DNA of 64,000 bases. It comes from Balanoglossus misakiensis (Eukaryota > Hemichordata). The stretch is from positions 5,456,001 through 5,520,000 of the forward strand of contig CM082586.2 of NCBI GenBank assembly GCA_040954595.2, written 5' to 3'. Shown here one piece after another: positions 36,889 to 51,800 of the stretch. Every line of letters begins with the position of its first letter. Position 1 is the stretch's first letter. A program made the translations under genes and the position numbers. The notes beneath the pieces were generated by a model, which was not told the DNA's origin, made no database searches, and worked only from the letters and a program-made list of their open reading frames with translations.

Positions 36889-39800
36889 ATGTTTAAGATA
36901 GAGTCTTACATCGCCCCTCTCTTGCTCAGCTATGTCGACAAATATATCAAGAACTTGAAACCAGAGGATCTGCAGCTCTCGTTATGGGGAGGCGATCTAG
37001 TTTTGAACAAGCTAGATCTCAAGCTGGATGTCTTGGAGCATGATCTGAATTTGCCGATATCGTTCGTCAGTGGGAACATCCACGAGCTGCGAATCCACGT
37101 GCCGTGGCATAAGCTGGTTTATGAGCCTGTCGTGGTTACCATCAACACAATAGAGTGCGTCTTGAAGCTCCGCGATGCCGCCGATAGCGATCATGGGAGT
37201 ACCAGCTCAAAGTCAAGTTCGACGCAGAAAGGCCGAGCAGAGAAAAGGTCAAAGGCCATAAAATTCGAACAGGAAGATGTTCCCCCCAGTTACATCCAGA
37301 CACTGGTGAACAGAGTCATCAATAATGTGAACATCGAGGTGAATAACCTCATACTGAAGTATGTCGAAGATGATATTGTGTTATCGGTGAACGTGAAATC
37401 GTTTGAGTCGTTCAGTGTGAACAGCAACTGGGAAAGAGCGTTTATAGAGCTCGCCCAGCCCGACCTCGTATTGCGACGAATCCTCCAGCTGTCCGATATA
37501 ACGGTGTGTCTGGATAAACGGAACGCCAGTGGAAAGATCGAAATGTACCAAGAGCCGCTTCTGTACAAGTGTTCGGTCACCGGCCGTATGCACATGACTT
37601 TCGACGGCGTAAACGCAAAGCGCGCAAGCGTGATCAGGATCAACACCATATGCGAGAAGCTGGACATCTCCATCAGCGATACGCAACTACCCATGTACAT
37701 TAGGCTGAATATGTTACTGCTGGCCTTATACTACGGCGAAATTGAGGTGCCGGGGAAGGAAAATAAGGATGATGTGGAAAAGTCTAAAGATGTTGAGCAA
37801 GTGAAAGAGGACGGTGCAGTTGCAAGTGGTAAATTTTACCCCAATCTGATTAAAATCAGATGTAGGGTACGGCGACCTATTTTTAATATTTGCTATGCCC
37901 AGTATCCTCTTATGCTGTCATAGTGTGAGGCAACAGCATAAGAGAATACTGCGCAAGCAAAAGGTGTCACCATACCCTACATCTGATTTAATCACATTGG
38001 TTTTACCCTTATATCTGATTGATATCCCTTTTATCACTTGAAGCTAAATAATGTGCAATAACATCGAAGTTCCCTAAATTTTAGATCAGGTAACATACAG
38101 TGACAAAATTCAGAATTTGAACCAAAATTGGATTTATTGTCAATTTTACACTTAGAATCGACAGATGCTCAGTTGGAAGAAATCGATCCAAACAACGAAG
38201 GTTGGGCATCGTGGGCGTGGTCATACGTTCCTCAGCTGGTGATGGTGGAGGATGAAGAGGAACTAGAGAGCTACCAGCAAGGGAGACCCAGGAAGAAAAT
38301 GGAGCCACCAGTTTTGGTGCTGGGACTTTACTTTGTCAAGTCCAGGGTTACATTCAAGGTATTTTGTTCATCCAACAGGTGTTTGCCTCAGTATTGAAAA
38401 CTTGGGAGATGTCGCGTTGTAGACAAAGATTTGTTCTTGGCGGAGGGTGACCAATCGAATACTGTAAAACACTTTATTTTTGCGAGTTAAATTTTTCGCA
38501 ATATCGAGAGAGGCCACTGTTTCGCGAGTATTAATTTTCGCGTTCTCTTATTTCATTCACTGCATCGTTATCTTCAAAAAACAATTTACGCGACTTTTTA
38601 TTTTCACGCTATTTTGGCTCTCGCGTATTTAGCGAAAATTCACTGCTCGCGAAAATAAAGTGTTTTACAGTATATTTTATCTATCACATTTCCTCTTACA
38701 GCTGACAGATGTAAGGCAAGACACTCCTTACTATGGACCGCAGAAGATTGTTTTCAACCCCTTCCTGTGTCTTCAAGTGGACGGTGCGGCCATTGAGGTT
38801 GTCTTCAAGGGGGATCCATTCTTCAATGCCCAGATTGGTTTCACTAATGTCACCATCTTTGGTCTGGGAAACTGTGCGTGTGAGCTGCCTGACCTCCAAG
38901 ATGGCCACCGCCAGCAGGTAATTTTGATCATATCTTGCATACTGTACCTATCAGTGACTGTTCCAGTCTGATTAAAATCAGATGCAGAGCCTAACATGTC
39001 ATAACTGAACCCTTAGCACCCTGGCCCCTGGTGACCTATTGGCATCCTTCAGAAGTTTCTTACAGGAAAACAGTAGCAAATTTCAAATAGTTAAGTACCA
39101 TTTGAAGCGATATGAACTCCAAGCATCTGATAATTAGCTGCACACAGTCTACCCTAGGTAAGTGATAAAAAGCTTGATTGTTGACTTTGCTGTTTATATC
39201 TTCCTTCAGCCGTTTGTGAGCTGTGGTGACTTCAACATGGAAAGAAAACAGCAGAACTACATAACCGGGTCTCTGTTCGACGAGGAGAGCCCTGAGAACA
39301 ACAGTCAAAGATCGCAGTTCATATTTGATGTGGAGGAACATCAGATGAAGTATTCAGAGACCTTGGCTTTGCAGAGATTTGGCGCATTCTGGTTGGATTA
39401 TCTTTACACCATGGAAGTCAGAGAAGATGAAGGTAAATGCTGTGTGGCATAATTTTAGATGCCTTCAGAAGTTCAGTAGTTATGTTTTTGTGGTTGAATT
39501 ATTCTTATAATTGTGTTAGAAGTGCTCAGTTCAAAACTGTTTTTACAGGCAGCAAGTCATCCAGACACAGTGAAGAATTGCAATACAATCACACCAAGGA
39601 GACGTCTTCGAAGAAATTCTTGTTTGGATCGTCGACTTGGAATATCAACAGCAGTGCAATACATAGACTGCAGAAGTTTCTATTCTGTGCAAATGACCAT
39701 GAATATGAACCATACAGTAAACCCAAAGAAGGTGAGTTTGGCATGTCTACTGAGATTGGATGTTAGATACCACACAACAGGGACGTGTGAATGTATGAAG

Positions 39801-42800
39801 TAAAACGTCACCTTTGGCGTATCCAAATATTACATTTGCAGTAGAATTGAGATGGAGTACCGTTAGTGCTGGAAATAAAGAAATACTGGCAGGACCTCAA
39901 TCAATAAGAATAAACTAATTTCATATTTTGTTTACCATTCAGAGATTGTTGATGAGAATCGTCCCGTACCAAGCAAAGATGAAATTGCAGCGCTGGAGGA
40001 GTTCATACCAATCCGATCGACTCATTTCACTGCCTTGGCCGTTACTGTCTTATTCTCAGCAGCTGAACACCCAGAGTGCAATGTCAAAAAGAAGAAAATT
40101 TTACCAAACCAGAGAAAATCACCCAGAAGAGTATGTGGATAAAGTTTCATGTTATTTCAATGCAAACTCTGATCACGTTTTGCCATACCAAAATTTTGGC
40201 GACATTTTGGTAAATTACGTTGAATGTGCCTAGGCTACTGTTCTATGTATTAACGTAAGCATGCACTTGTGTTAGTAACGTCAATTGTTATCACGGACAG
40301 TTTATTCAATTTCCAACAAAAACAATGCTGGTGTACACATATGGGTTGTGTTGATTAGATAAATACATATTCTAGGCATTCCTCCATGCTTTAGGTAGTC
40401 AAACAAACAACTGAAGTTGCTACGGTGAAACAAAAATAATAAAAAAATGGACAGAAAATACAGCTGATGGATCTTGAAAAAATAGTACTGGAATAAAAGA
40501 TATGATGATGCTAACTTATATTTTTATTGCTTTTCATCAAATTATAATTTATAGGAAATGAGACGGAAACCAGAGACTGGTGTGTCGTATCAACCAATTT
40601 ACCCACTGCCTGCTTGTCAGGTACAGGCAGACCGTGTCGACATACAGAACACTGTACCTATGTACGGCAGAAAGCTGGTTAAGTCTGTCAGCAAATTAGC
40701 AAAGCCCAGCGGAAACCTGCTGCATCACTGTTACTCACACATGTACATTAAGGTAAGGAAAGAAGTGAACATCTTTTTTGTGAATAGCCCATCACCCCCA
40801 TTTTCCTGCAAAATGTATTCAACCATCCTGTTGCAGACAATGGCTTAGGTTGAAATTCGGTGGTGAGTGGATTATGCACATATGATTACATTGGGTATTG
40901 TTGCATATAGGCCGTTGGCCTTAAAACGCAATAAACGTATTACACATATGGGAATTGCTAGAAAACCCACTTCTACTGTTTTCATTTTCATGAACTTATC
41001 CATATTGCTCATTCTGTTCATTCTGTCTGTTTGTCTGGCAGGTATTTGGGTGCCAGGTTGCCTTGACGACTATAGACCCTACAGTGGACTCCCCAGTGGT
41101 TCTGAATCTAATCCCATCATGCAGTGCAGCTATGTACAAGAAAACCATCAAGCTTCCTATGTACTGGTATGTAGTGGGTTACATAGAGATTTTAATTGGT
41201 GATACTGTATTTAACCCTTTCAACCCCAGTTCCCTCTATAGATGTCCAAGTCTACCTGAGAAAACAATGGACTTGGGTCAAACCATGGTGGTGAAAGGGT
41301 TAATGTAAAACTTGTAACCTGTACGTCACAGACAAGTCAGTACTAGGAGCTCTTGTTCACAATCAACTTATGGACTGCTCTTTTTGAAATATATGTCACC
41401 TTGCTACGTTTGTTGGGGCAGTTTTGAATTTATTGTACATGTGTTTGACAACAGGACAAACCCTGCCTTAGTGAAGAAAGAAACCTTGATAGAAATTCCT
41501 CACCTTGGCGGCAATGCGACCAGAGCACAGTTGCTAATGTTGCAGTCAATACACCAAAGCTGGCTGCAGAGGTCGCCAGATCCCAGTCAGCTGTTGGCCA
41601 ACACTCTGATGGAAGACGTCTTCAAACCATCAGGTAATTGAAATGAGTGGTATAATCTATGGGCATTTTGATTTCCATTTTCAGCAAAAATAAATTCTAG
41701 CGAAAATAAAACATTCCACAGTGTATAGACATTTGACTTCTCCAGAATGTAGCCAAGCTAGAATTCATGACGATGTTTCTTAATCTTGTCATTGGATTTC
41801 ACAGCAAAATCTTTCGCTGGTGGTCAGCCGATATTGGAGGCTATGGTCACCAATGTGGAAGTGAAACAGTCCAAGAATTCAGTGGTCAAAGCTGTGTCTG
41901 GGACAATTGGATCAGTGATGGTTGCCATCCAGTCCCTAGGTAAGTTGAACGACTGTTGGTGACAGTTACATGTCAGGAAAGTTTGGTAAAGGCTGCCCTT
42001 GTGATCTGCTTCTTCACACTAGAGAACTGAGTTTCTGACATGCTTACCTCATTTCTTTTGGCAGAGTCTGGCAAAGCAAGCACAACACCACTGTTCTATG
42101 GCCCAGTGGATACCAACCAGGTTCACAGCACCAAGTATTACCATGGCGAAATGACAACATCTGGGTCAACGTACCAAGATGACTACAGCAATGATCTCAT
42201 CACATTCACTGTACAGACACCATTGGATACAGAGGACATCAGTGGTAAGGAATTTCTAAAGTTTGTCTTGAAACGTTGCATACTTTTGTGGGAAAAGTTC
42301 ATCTCTGGGATTACATAGCAAAGAAACAACACAGTGAAAACAAATGTGAGAGTGGGAATTTTTTTTGTTCACAGCTTGTGGTGTGTGTCTGGTGGACATC
42401 AAAGGCACATCTGTGTGTCTGGATCCCATACTGTACACCTGGCTGCTGTACCAACCACGTGTCAAGACTGCACCCTTGATCAGCAAACAGGACAGCTACG
42501 TTACCCTGACAACCGTGACAACAGCGGGGTCAAAATCACAGGAACAGGTGCAGACGTCGTCACAGGGTAAGATTTGTTAATTTTAAATACATTGTACATC
42601 CATAAAAAGAGCTGTGTTGTTTTGGATGATGGAAAGGTGTGTGGTATTATCAATAATGTCAAAAGCCTGCGACAAAATCAGGTGTGTTTTGTGAAGTATA
42701 AATGATTGTTTTTTCTGCCAAAAGGTTCAACCCATTCTGGCAGTTTAAGACTTGCCAAGCAATCAGAGAGTCATTCCCGGTCACAGCCATTGCAGTCTCC

Positions 42801-45800
42801 GTCTGAAACAACACAGGAAGAAAAACCAAACACAAGAAAGAACGCATTGGACAGCATAATGGATGTGTGGACGGTCATCAAAGGGCTCTCGGTTCAGGTA
42901 AATATGATAAAATGTTTCACTCTTTTGGTGGTACATGTACTTTTAACTAGTTTTGATTCTCTGTTCTTGAAGAAAATAGTCTACTGATGCATTTAATAAA
43001 TGTTGAGAGTTGGTGGATGCAGGCTTATGAAAATAATAACAGAATTACATGTGACATTTTATTGCAGGTGGACGTATTTTGCACATACAAACATTTTTCA
43101 TTTCTTTTTACATTTCTTTTTCATTGCAGGTTGAAGTTCAATGTTGTAGCATATACCTGCCCTCCACCCACATGCAATTCAACACAGACACACACCAGTA
43201 TAACATTCCCCAGGCATTCCAAGCCACAGTGCAGGACCCAGATGCCAAGCTTCCCCAGACACTGGTTGTGTGTCTGCCAACAATGAAAGTAGTCAGCGCC
43301 GGGCACAAAGTGATGTCACCACTGCAGGAAATTCCTCTTGACAGAATGGATGTACCAGTAGAAACAGGCAAGTTGTAGGGTTAACATTTCTAGGTTTTAG
43401 TCATGTGAAATAATCACTTTTTATTTGGTATATTGTTGAGTAGTGTCATTCTGCTTCAATATGGATAACTATGCATATCCATTTGTTACCAACAGTTGGA
43501 GATAAACTTCCTTGGTCTACAAGTTTCACCAACTTCAGCTGTTGCACTCTACTTGATTCCAAGAGGGTGTACTACCTAGTCAAACCAATGGCAGTGACTT
43601 CTACAGTGGCTGTTAGCACAGTCGGCAGTGCTCCCTCCAGTGGTAAAGCATCTCTGGGTCTGTGTGTGCATGCTGACATGCAAGCAGTGGTATTGAACTG
43701 TTCTAACAAGCAGGTATGCAACTTAGTAGTATCTTTTGTTACTTCAAAATTTTATCTTAGGCCTTATGTATAATCATCTAAAAGCTGAGTTTCTCAAACT
43801 CTAAATCTGTCTTTTCTCACTGTTACAGGTGGCTTTACTACACGAATTAGCAATGACAGCCATTTCAACAGTCACAGCATTCAGCAAGAAAAAGAAAACA
43901 CCGCCATCAACCAATCCTGGCACGATCAGTCCGTTGCCAGTCATCGCCACGTCGACCAAAACCAGAAGCAAGACTCCTCACAGTGCAACCTCTTCCAGTG
44001 CCGTGGAAGCTGACCCTGCAGCAGGTGCAGTCTTCTCCACAGGGGACACTGGGACATCTACAGGCCTTCAGACCGAGTCCTTGGAAGAGGACACAGATGG
44101 ACACACCAGTCAGCAGTCAACTAAACTGTCGCTATGGTTACAGTGGACTGTGCCGAAACTGTCAGTGAACCTGTACGGCATAGACACTGAAAACCACAAC
44201 AAAGGTAATGTGATGTTTACTGTAGGTAAGCGATCGTGCAAATTCATGATACACCTCCAGAAGCTGCCTTTCACAACCAAGACACAATATGCTCAGTATT
44301 TCATACTTTCACTATTCAGTTTGTGAAGCACACTTTTGAAAAATATGTTTGGCTTTTCTATCATGCATCACAGAAGTTAAAGTCAGCTCAGAGCTGGAAG
44401 ACCTGAGTACCTCCATCGATATGCAGGACATCTATTCCAAGATCAAGTGTAAGATTGGGGCGGTCAATGTCAACCACTACAACAGAGGGTAAGCCACTGT
44501 CAATTTGTGAATATACTCTTTCGATAAACTCCAATTTATGTGGGATATAGTATAAGAGTAGAGTGATTTGCATTATGGGTACTCTTATGTCTTCTGTTGG
44601 AGTCGTTCATTCAAGTTCTGATTTCTGTTGTTTTTTTTCAGGGATGACAGCAGCTGGGAACCAGGCATATTCAATGGGGTTATCCTCTCGTGTACTGAGA
44701 AAATCAGCCACAACACTGGAGTCATCAAGCAACCAACGGATGCTGAGCAAACTGACCTCTTCAAGAGCCCCTTTGCGACCACGCCACTGAAGTCACAAGA
44801 CAGCACAGGATTTCTGTCTGTCACCTTCACCAGAGCTCTGGCCAAGTCGGTGAGGCAGAAAATGTTCGGCGGGAAATCCGAGGGTGGGAAGGCAGCGTTG
44901 AAGGCCAAGGCCAGGAAGAGCGTCAACGAGATCTGCGTGAATATGCAGCCGTACGACGTCGTCTTGTGGTGCCCCGTCATCAACACTGTGATGCAAGTCT
45001 TTGCAATGGAAAACGGCAGTCCACTAGGGGGACAGGCTGAGGAGGCCGCCAAGAGTCGAAGCGTCAAAGGTCAGAGGTCGGAGGTCAAAATCAGTGCCGT
45101 GAAGAGCGAATCGAGCGGAAGCAGGAGAGTGAGAAGGAAGAAGAAAAGTGCTGAGTTGGTGTCTTCCAGGACTTTGCCTCTCTTGTATCTGAACATGTGT
45201 GAGTTCAGGTTGTTTGTTCCGTGTGGGAAATCCAAACTGGCCCTGAAGAACAACTTTGACACCTTCCTAGTGCAGGTGAACGCCATAAACATCACCCCAC
45301 ACGCCGACAACCCCCTCTCCAGGATGGTCCTGAAGAAGGATGTCTACCGGCACGCGGTGCATGCTGGGATCCTGCAGCAGCCGGGGTCCGAGGTGGAGGA
45401 CCGGCAGTACCAGTTGGATGTGAATGGGCTGAGTCTGTGCGTGGTGTCCTGGGAGGAACTGATCAGCAGTGATCAGGGTAAAGGTTTTGTGTCCAACGGA
45501 GCTCTGGTGGACGAGCTGACGATGGGGCAGAACCCAGCTTTGGAGTGGAACACTGCTGTGGCAAGGTGGGTTCAAGATTAAAATGTTACCATTGTGATTA
45601 ATTGTAATGTTTTGACCCAAACGCTGAACAGATGCACTGGTACATGTACTTACACTGATGGAGACTTCTTTCCGAATATGTACATGTAAAATGTAAATCT
45701 GTAAATCTTTAAGTCCTCATATTTCATCAAATATCATGTTTCATATTTGGTAAAAAAAAACACAAATTGAACATCAGGAGCTGTGCTGATATTACTGTCT

Positions 45801-48800
45801 TTCTCCAGAAACTAGTGAAGATTGATAACCAATAGTTTGGTTGATCTGTTGCAATTGTAGGAAAAGCCCTCAAGGTATTCACCTGAGTCCAATTGTCCTT
45901 GGCTTTGACATCAGAACAGTGGCAGCACCAGCTATCGTCTGTGATAAACCCACTCCAGATGGCAGTAACACAGAGGTAAGAGGAAACATAGTTGAGTTGT
46001 GACATATTACTGCTGTGGTTGTTTGTCTGATTTTCTATGTTCAGTGTATAGTTGTGAATTAATTCTTCATGAGTTGTTCTTGCTTGTTTCCTTTACAGAC
46101 CATCACAGTGTGTGGGCATTCTCTGGAAGTGAATCTGACCAGCGACATGGAGGTGTACCTCAGCACAGAGCAGGTGCACCTGGCACAGGCCGTGTTCGAA
46201 ACAAACCTGGCCACTGTGCTGAAATCAGCGGCACAGACGCAGCAGAGCGGGAAGAGCGCGACGTCGCCGGGGAAGAGGAGGAGAGTAAGCGAGGAAGTCA
46301 GAGCGTCTCAGGTGGAAGACAGCGGAGTCGGCAGCGAGAGCTCCACTGTCCTGAGGATGCCGGTCAGCGTGGGGAGGAAAGGTCGGCAGCAAGTGGTGTC
46401 GCAGATGGCCACCGTGCACGAGCGGCCCTGCAGCGGGAAGTCCGTCGCGTTCACGCCGTTCGACGTCCTCCTGACCGCCGGGAAGCTGTCGGTGATGCTG
46501 TATTCGGCGGAGGAATTGCCTCTGGACGCGATGAGCGATGGCTCGCCGCCCAGGAAGACGAGGACGAGAAAATCGAGCAGTGATGATAGTGGCGCGAAAG
46601 CCACCAGGCCTCCTGATCTGAAACTCGGGGTGACCCCGAATCCGAAAGTGCAGATTCCTCGAACAAGGTCGCCGATTCCGGGGGACAAACCACGCAGGGA
46701 ACGGCACAGTTCTGGCAGCGGGGATGTGTCCGGGCAGATTGTCTGGCCGTTCTTGTACACAGTGTTTTCGCAACCGCACACAATAGTGTCCATGGAAGCC
46801 CACCAACAGAGGGTTGAATTGTCATGTTATGACATCACAGTCAAAGGGAGAGCTGCCAACTATGAAAATAAAGGTAAGAGTTCAGTGACCAGGAATTTGC
46901 AGTGTATGATAATGGTGTTTCAACACTGTATGACTTAGGCTGCAGATGATCAAATCAATAATCGATAATCACAAATTGGGTTTGAAATCACGTATCATTA
47001 TCATTATCGCAGTATAACGATGTAGGTTTTTAAAAGGAAAATAATGTTCGATTTTCGATCACAGATATCAGCAAGATACTCCCAGAGCCATCAGACTTTG
47101 GTGTTGATTGGTTGGAGACATGCCACGGTGAACCAGACCCCAAGACTGGAATCTTGCCGTCACTTTACACACTTGTCATCAGAGATTTCCTTTTTAAGCC
47201 AGGTACAGTATAACTGAGTGTGAGAGAAAATAGTTTTCTGCGCATGCAGTGTCAAAATATGTCCACATTCTTCTCAACATTTGATAACTTGTAATCACCA
47301 CAGTTTGGATGTTTGATGTAGATTTGCAGGTATTCTTCGCTCATACACATGTATACGCTGTGTTTTCTTTGACAATATTTCATTTTCTTGCCATTTCCAC
47401 AGCTGATGTGAAACTGAACATTGGAAGACCCTTGAAGCTGAACTTGAGCATCACCAAAATGCAGGAGGTGATGGAATTCGCCCGGAAGTTGTCACCGCCA
47501 AAATCAACCCAAATTAAAGCCAAGCTGTCGCCAATGAGAGAAAGACCACCAGAGAGACTAGACGGTCATTCACTGGAAGTATCAAGTACGAATAGCAGTG
47601 GATTTTTCGATGCAGTGCCCTCACAGTCTGTAAACGAAGAAATGCCTGAAAATGCTCCCTCACAGCCTGGGTCAGGAGAGCCTGTAGACGCAGCACCACC
47701 ACAGTCTAAAGTGGGTGCAGAATCAGCCTCTACCCCAGGTGTATTCCCACTTATCATTCCAATGCCAGGTGTGGCTGGTGCCTCCGATGTCGGTTCTCCG
47801 GAGACTTCTCCCGGGACTAGGACCAAGTCTCAGAGTCAAGATTCCACAAACACCCTCGAGATGGTGCTTGCCCAGCTGGACAAGGTGTCATTCCAGATGT
47901 GCGAGTTGGTGGTCGTCTGTGCCACCGTACCGGATCCCTTGTTACCTCAGGTGATTTGTTCCCTGAGTGGAATCGCAGGAGATATGGAAGTCAAGACAAG
48001 ACCTAACGGTAAGAAAGGGATTTATACTGGTGATGTACTATGCCATCCAGTAGTTTTCTTCCGAGATGAGTTCAGTTTAACCAGAATGTGGAATAGAATG
48101 TGTTACACCCAATGAGAGAAATCGCTCTCAACTTTTCTTGCCATAATCATCTGGGATGTAGATCCTACCTCAAGACACATGTGAAACCACACTACAGAAA
48201 GGACAGTAGTTGTTTATAAAGATAGACCTCAATGACAATGTTCTTATATTATTACACCCACAGGTCTAATCCAAGAAGTCTACATGGACCTGCACTTCCC
48301 CGACGCCATGGTGAAGACGTCCTTGGACGGCAAAACACGGCCTCTCCTGGGTCCGTTCAGCACCATGGTTGTCACAAACGCCAACTGGTGCCATCACAGC
48401 GGTTCCGGTCAGCCTGCAGACCTGCCTCAGATAGGCGTGAATGTGGAGTGTGGCTTGATACAGGTTCATCTGGGACAGGGACATTTGAACTGTCTGGACT
48501 TGATGGGAGAACATGTGAAGAATTATCTGAAAGACAGCCACAAAGTAACCCATGTAAGTCTGTTCACATGACAGTGGATTTTTTATCATTACTAGACCAG
48601 TATTGACAAAAGAATGCATCATATACAATGTACTGTCAGAACGCTGTATTATTATTATGTTTCTTTGAATAAAAATGCTATCAATAACATCAGTCAAATA
48701 CTGCTTGCTTCTCTCAGTTCCTACGCAGATATTGTACGTCTTTCAAGGACTTTTACTTGTGTTGTGTTAAAATTGTATAACTGAATTTATTATCAATTTT

Positions 48801-51800
48801 TTGCTATTTTGACAGGACAAGGAGCACAGAGAAAGAAGTCACAGCACTCCTGAGACACCATTGGAGAGTAGTGTGATGCAAAACATAGCTACGACTGATG
48901 AAATCATCACAACAACAGATGACTTGAGAGTCGGTACATTCCAATACATCAGTGACAAAGGTAAAGACAACCCCCCCCCCCCCCTCTCTGCTGTGGAACA
49001 TCACCAAAATTGTCGTTTTGTTCCAGGTTTCACCTATTCCCCCGATTCTAAATTTTTGTCCTTCCTACAGATGGTATGGCCGTCCACCCCAAACCCAATG
49101 AGATTGTGTTCTGTAGCAACACCATAGACAGCTATGGCACAATGACGTGGTGCTACGATGAACCCAGAGTCTTGACCTTCGTGGCGGTCAACCCTGTGCC
49201 GTTTACCACGTCTGTTGGCACCGATGTCCGGAAATCTGGTGTGGACACAAAGAAGGTAAATACTGTATATACAATGGTGCGAAGTTATGAGAATATGCTG
49301 CTTTTTAATGAAGAATATTGATTGTTATGCACCAAAACTCGTCAATCACAGTTTTACAAGCGTTAGTGTCATGTGTTTATACAAACTTTGATTATTTGTA
49401 AAATCATATGTGAGTTTTGGTCCTAATTTTTACAGATCCCCTGTACATTGGAATACTGGGACAACTTGAAGAAAGCCTTCATGGTGTACAGGGATCTGTA
49501 CATCTCGGAAAGTTACTCCTATGAGGTGGATCTGCCAGATGTCAAGGAGGGTGCTATGGCCAATCAGATCGTAGCTGCTCATATCTGGAGGGTTGTGTTG
49601 AATGCTGGGAATCGGTACCAAGAGGATGATGGGTGAGTGACATCACAGGAATGGGGTAGTCTAATGCCTGGAGTGGGTCATGCATAAGGGAATTTACAAA
49701 GATATGCCTACTAATGCTACATAATCGAAATCTATTTCTCTCTTCGTCTCAGCACTGATGAGGACAATGATGACGATGATGCTGAGTCTGCAGAATTGAT
49801 ATCAGGCACTGAGCCTCCCATCTCACCCATGGCGTTGGCTGCATGTATGAGAGTCGACTCTTGCTTTGCTGCGAAGTTTGTACCGGCATTGTCGATGTCT
49901 GTCAACGTCAGTCTGGTCCAAGTCAGGCTCAGTAATCATTTACAGTACACAGGGCATGGTGAGTGAACAGTTCTGTGATAAATCTGTCATATAGCTGACT
50001 TTTAACTTGTTTCTGATAGTGTGTCTTCGAAGCGGAATGGATGATACATTATGTATTGAGTTTAAATTCCGTAGGTCATTTGCATTGACTGATTGATTGA
50101 TTAATTAATTGGTTGATTGATAGGAAAACAGTGTAGAAATATGGTCAGCAGGTTAGGATGCTCTTTGCGATTATATGATCTTATCTGCCTGCAATCTCAC
50201 CCTTATCACAATAATGTAGTCATCGTATTTTGTTATGATGGTTTTTTTCCAGCGCAACCAAGGAAGCTCCATCCTTTCAAATTTGATGGCTCAGCTCCTG
50301 CCGATCAAGAGGTCATGACATTGACCTTGGAAGGTACCACCTTCTTCTTGACCTCTTGGAAAGGCACCAATAATAGGACCAATATACAGGTAAGCATTTT
50401 AGGGTGTGTGATAGGATTTGACAGGTTTCACTGCATAAGGTGAGCCAAGACTCATAATATGTATTTAATGCTAAGGGCATTGTCATATACAAAATGGTGA
50501 AACCAAGTGAAATGAAGTTATAATTATATTATTTTCTTTACAGTTATCTAGTTTACTACAGAGTGAGTTACTGGAGTACAGGAATCTAACCATGCAGCCT
50601 TTGATTGAACCATTTGAATTGGTTGGTTCTGTCAGCGCCAAACCAGGGACGTTGGAAGTCTACTTTCAGTCAGATCCTGTGTTTGTCAGAGTGGGTCAGA
50701 GTGCTGTTCATACGTTGAGTATGACGTCACAGGCTTGGAAACAGGTGCGGTCATTTTGCCTTTGTCTTGGGTGTGTGGGTGGGTGGATGGGCAGGTGTGT
50801 GTAATCTGTGTATAGGTGGAGGGTTATGGTGGGTTTAAATGGTTGGGTATGTAGCTTGGCAGTCAAATACTGCCAGGTACATGTAATAAATGAAAGTATG
50901 GCCTTGCATTTTCATGATAGATAACATTGATGAAAGCCAGACATTATGTTGTTGTTGTCTGTTTTTTGGATTGAAAAATAAAAGTGAACTCTGTCAATCA
51001 GATTATAGCAATCACAAAAGTAACATGTTTACAATGAGCCCATTGTTAATGGTTCATACATTAATTAATCTTTAAAGTAAAAAATACATATATCTGTTAC
51101 AGAACAAGAAGCCAGATGAGGAACAGCAACTCTTCAATTACTACGTGATCTGCAACGACACGCAGGAAACTCTGAGGCTGGGCCAGATAGCCACCGATGA
51201 AGCCATAGTCTTGGAGAGTAGAAAGATGCATGCATACAGCTGGAGAACTCACAAGTCGCAGCAGGTAAATGGTAGACAACCCTTGGGGGAATTGAAGTGG
51301 GGAATTTGACTGAACTGTATGTTATGAATTTAATGCTGTTCTGTGAGGGCACTGCATGCAGGTGTGTCAACACCAACCTGCAGGGGACTTCATGTTAAAT
51401 GACCAAGATATTAGCTCATGAATGCAAAGTTTCCCGAGGACTCAATCCTTCCCCATGAATGACGCTTGGTTTTTTGTCATCACAGTCATAGTGCTAGACG
51501 TCCCACAGTTTCCAATGGTAACTGTTGTTAGATTTGTACTTTAGGCATAATGGATGAAACACCTAGATAATTGTGTGTGTTGTATCAGAGAAGTATGTCA
51601 ACAACCTGAACAGGCCATAATGCCATTTGCGAGTGTCCACAGCACTGACTTTTTTTTTACTCCACCAACAGTTGCTGCATGTGTGTGTGGAAGGCTGGGG
51701 TAACTGGAAGTGGTCGGATCCTTTCAGCATCGATGATGTTGGAACGAAGGTGCACACCCTTCAGCACAAAGGAAAGACGGCCACGTTACTTGTCGAAGTC

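Larger units (their letters stand above)
36889..42897 (+). other. VPS13B exons 1-13 (residues 1-1045)
   Basis: 36889-37828, 38156-38358, 38702-38917, 39210-39432, 39549-39731, 39943-40130, 40555-40752, 41042-41166, 41455-41633, 41805-41939, 42065-42244, 42375-42566, 42725-42897. Exon 1 carries the chorein domain and exon 2 the VPS13B-specific GWASWAWSYVP segment. Introns 1, 2 and 8 each hold a small inverted-repeat element. Intron 6 (40131-40554) shows nothing recognisable. Confidence 0.93.

Noticed and set aside
37829-37923. Continuation of the VPS13B exon 1 frame to a stop at 37923
   Set aside because: The sequence after the GTAAAT donor is the foldback element. Splicing to 38156 gives the conserved EGWASWAWSYVP segment.
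46225-46806. 193- and 161-codon open frames on the minus strand, and a shifted plus frame at 45999-46583
   Set aside because: They mirror the GC-rich, Ser/Arg-rich VPS13B exon 20 and show no recognisable protein.
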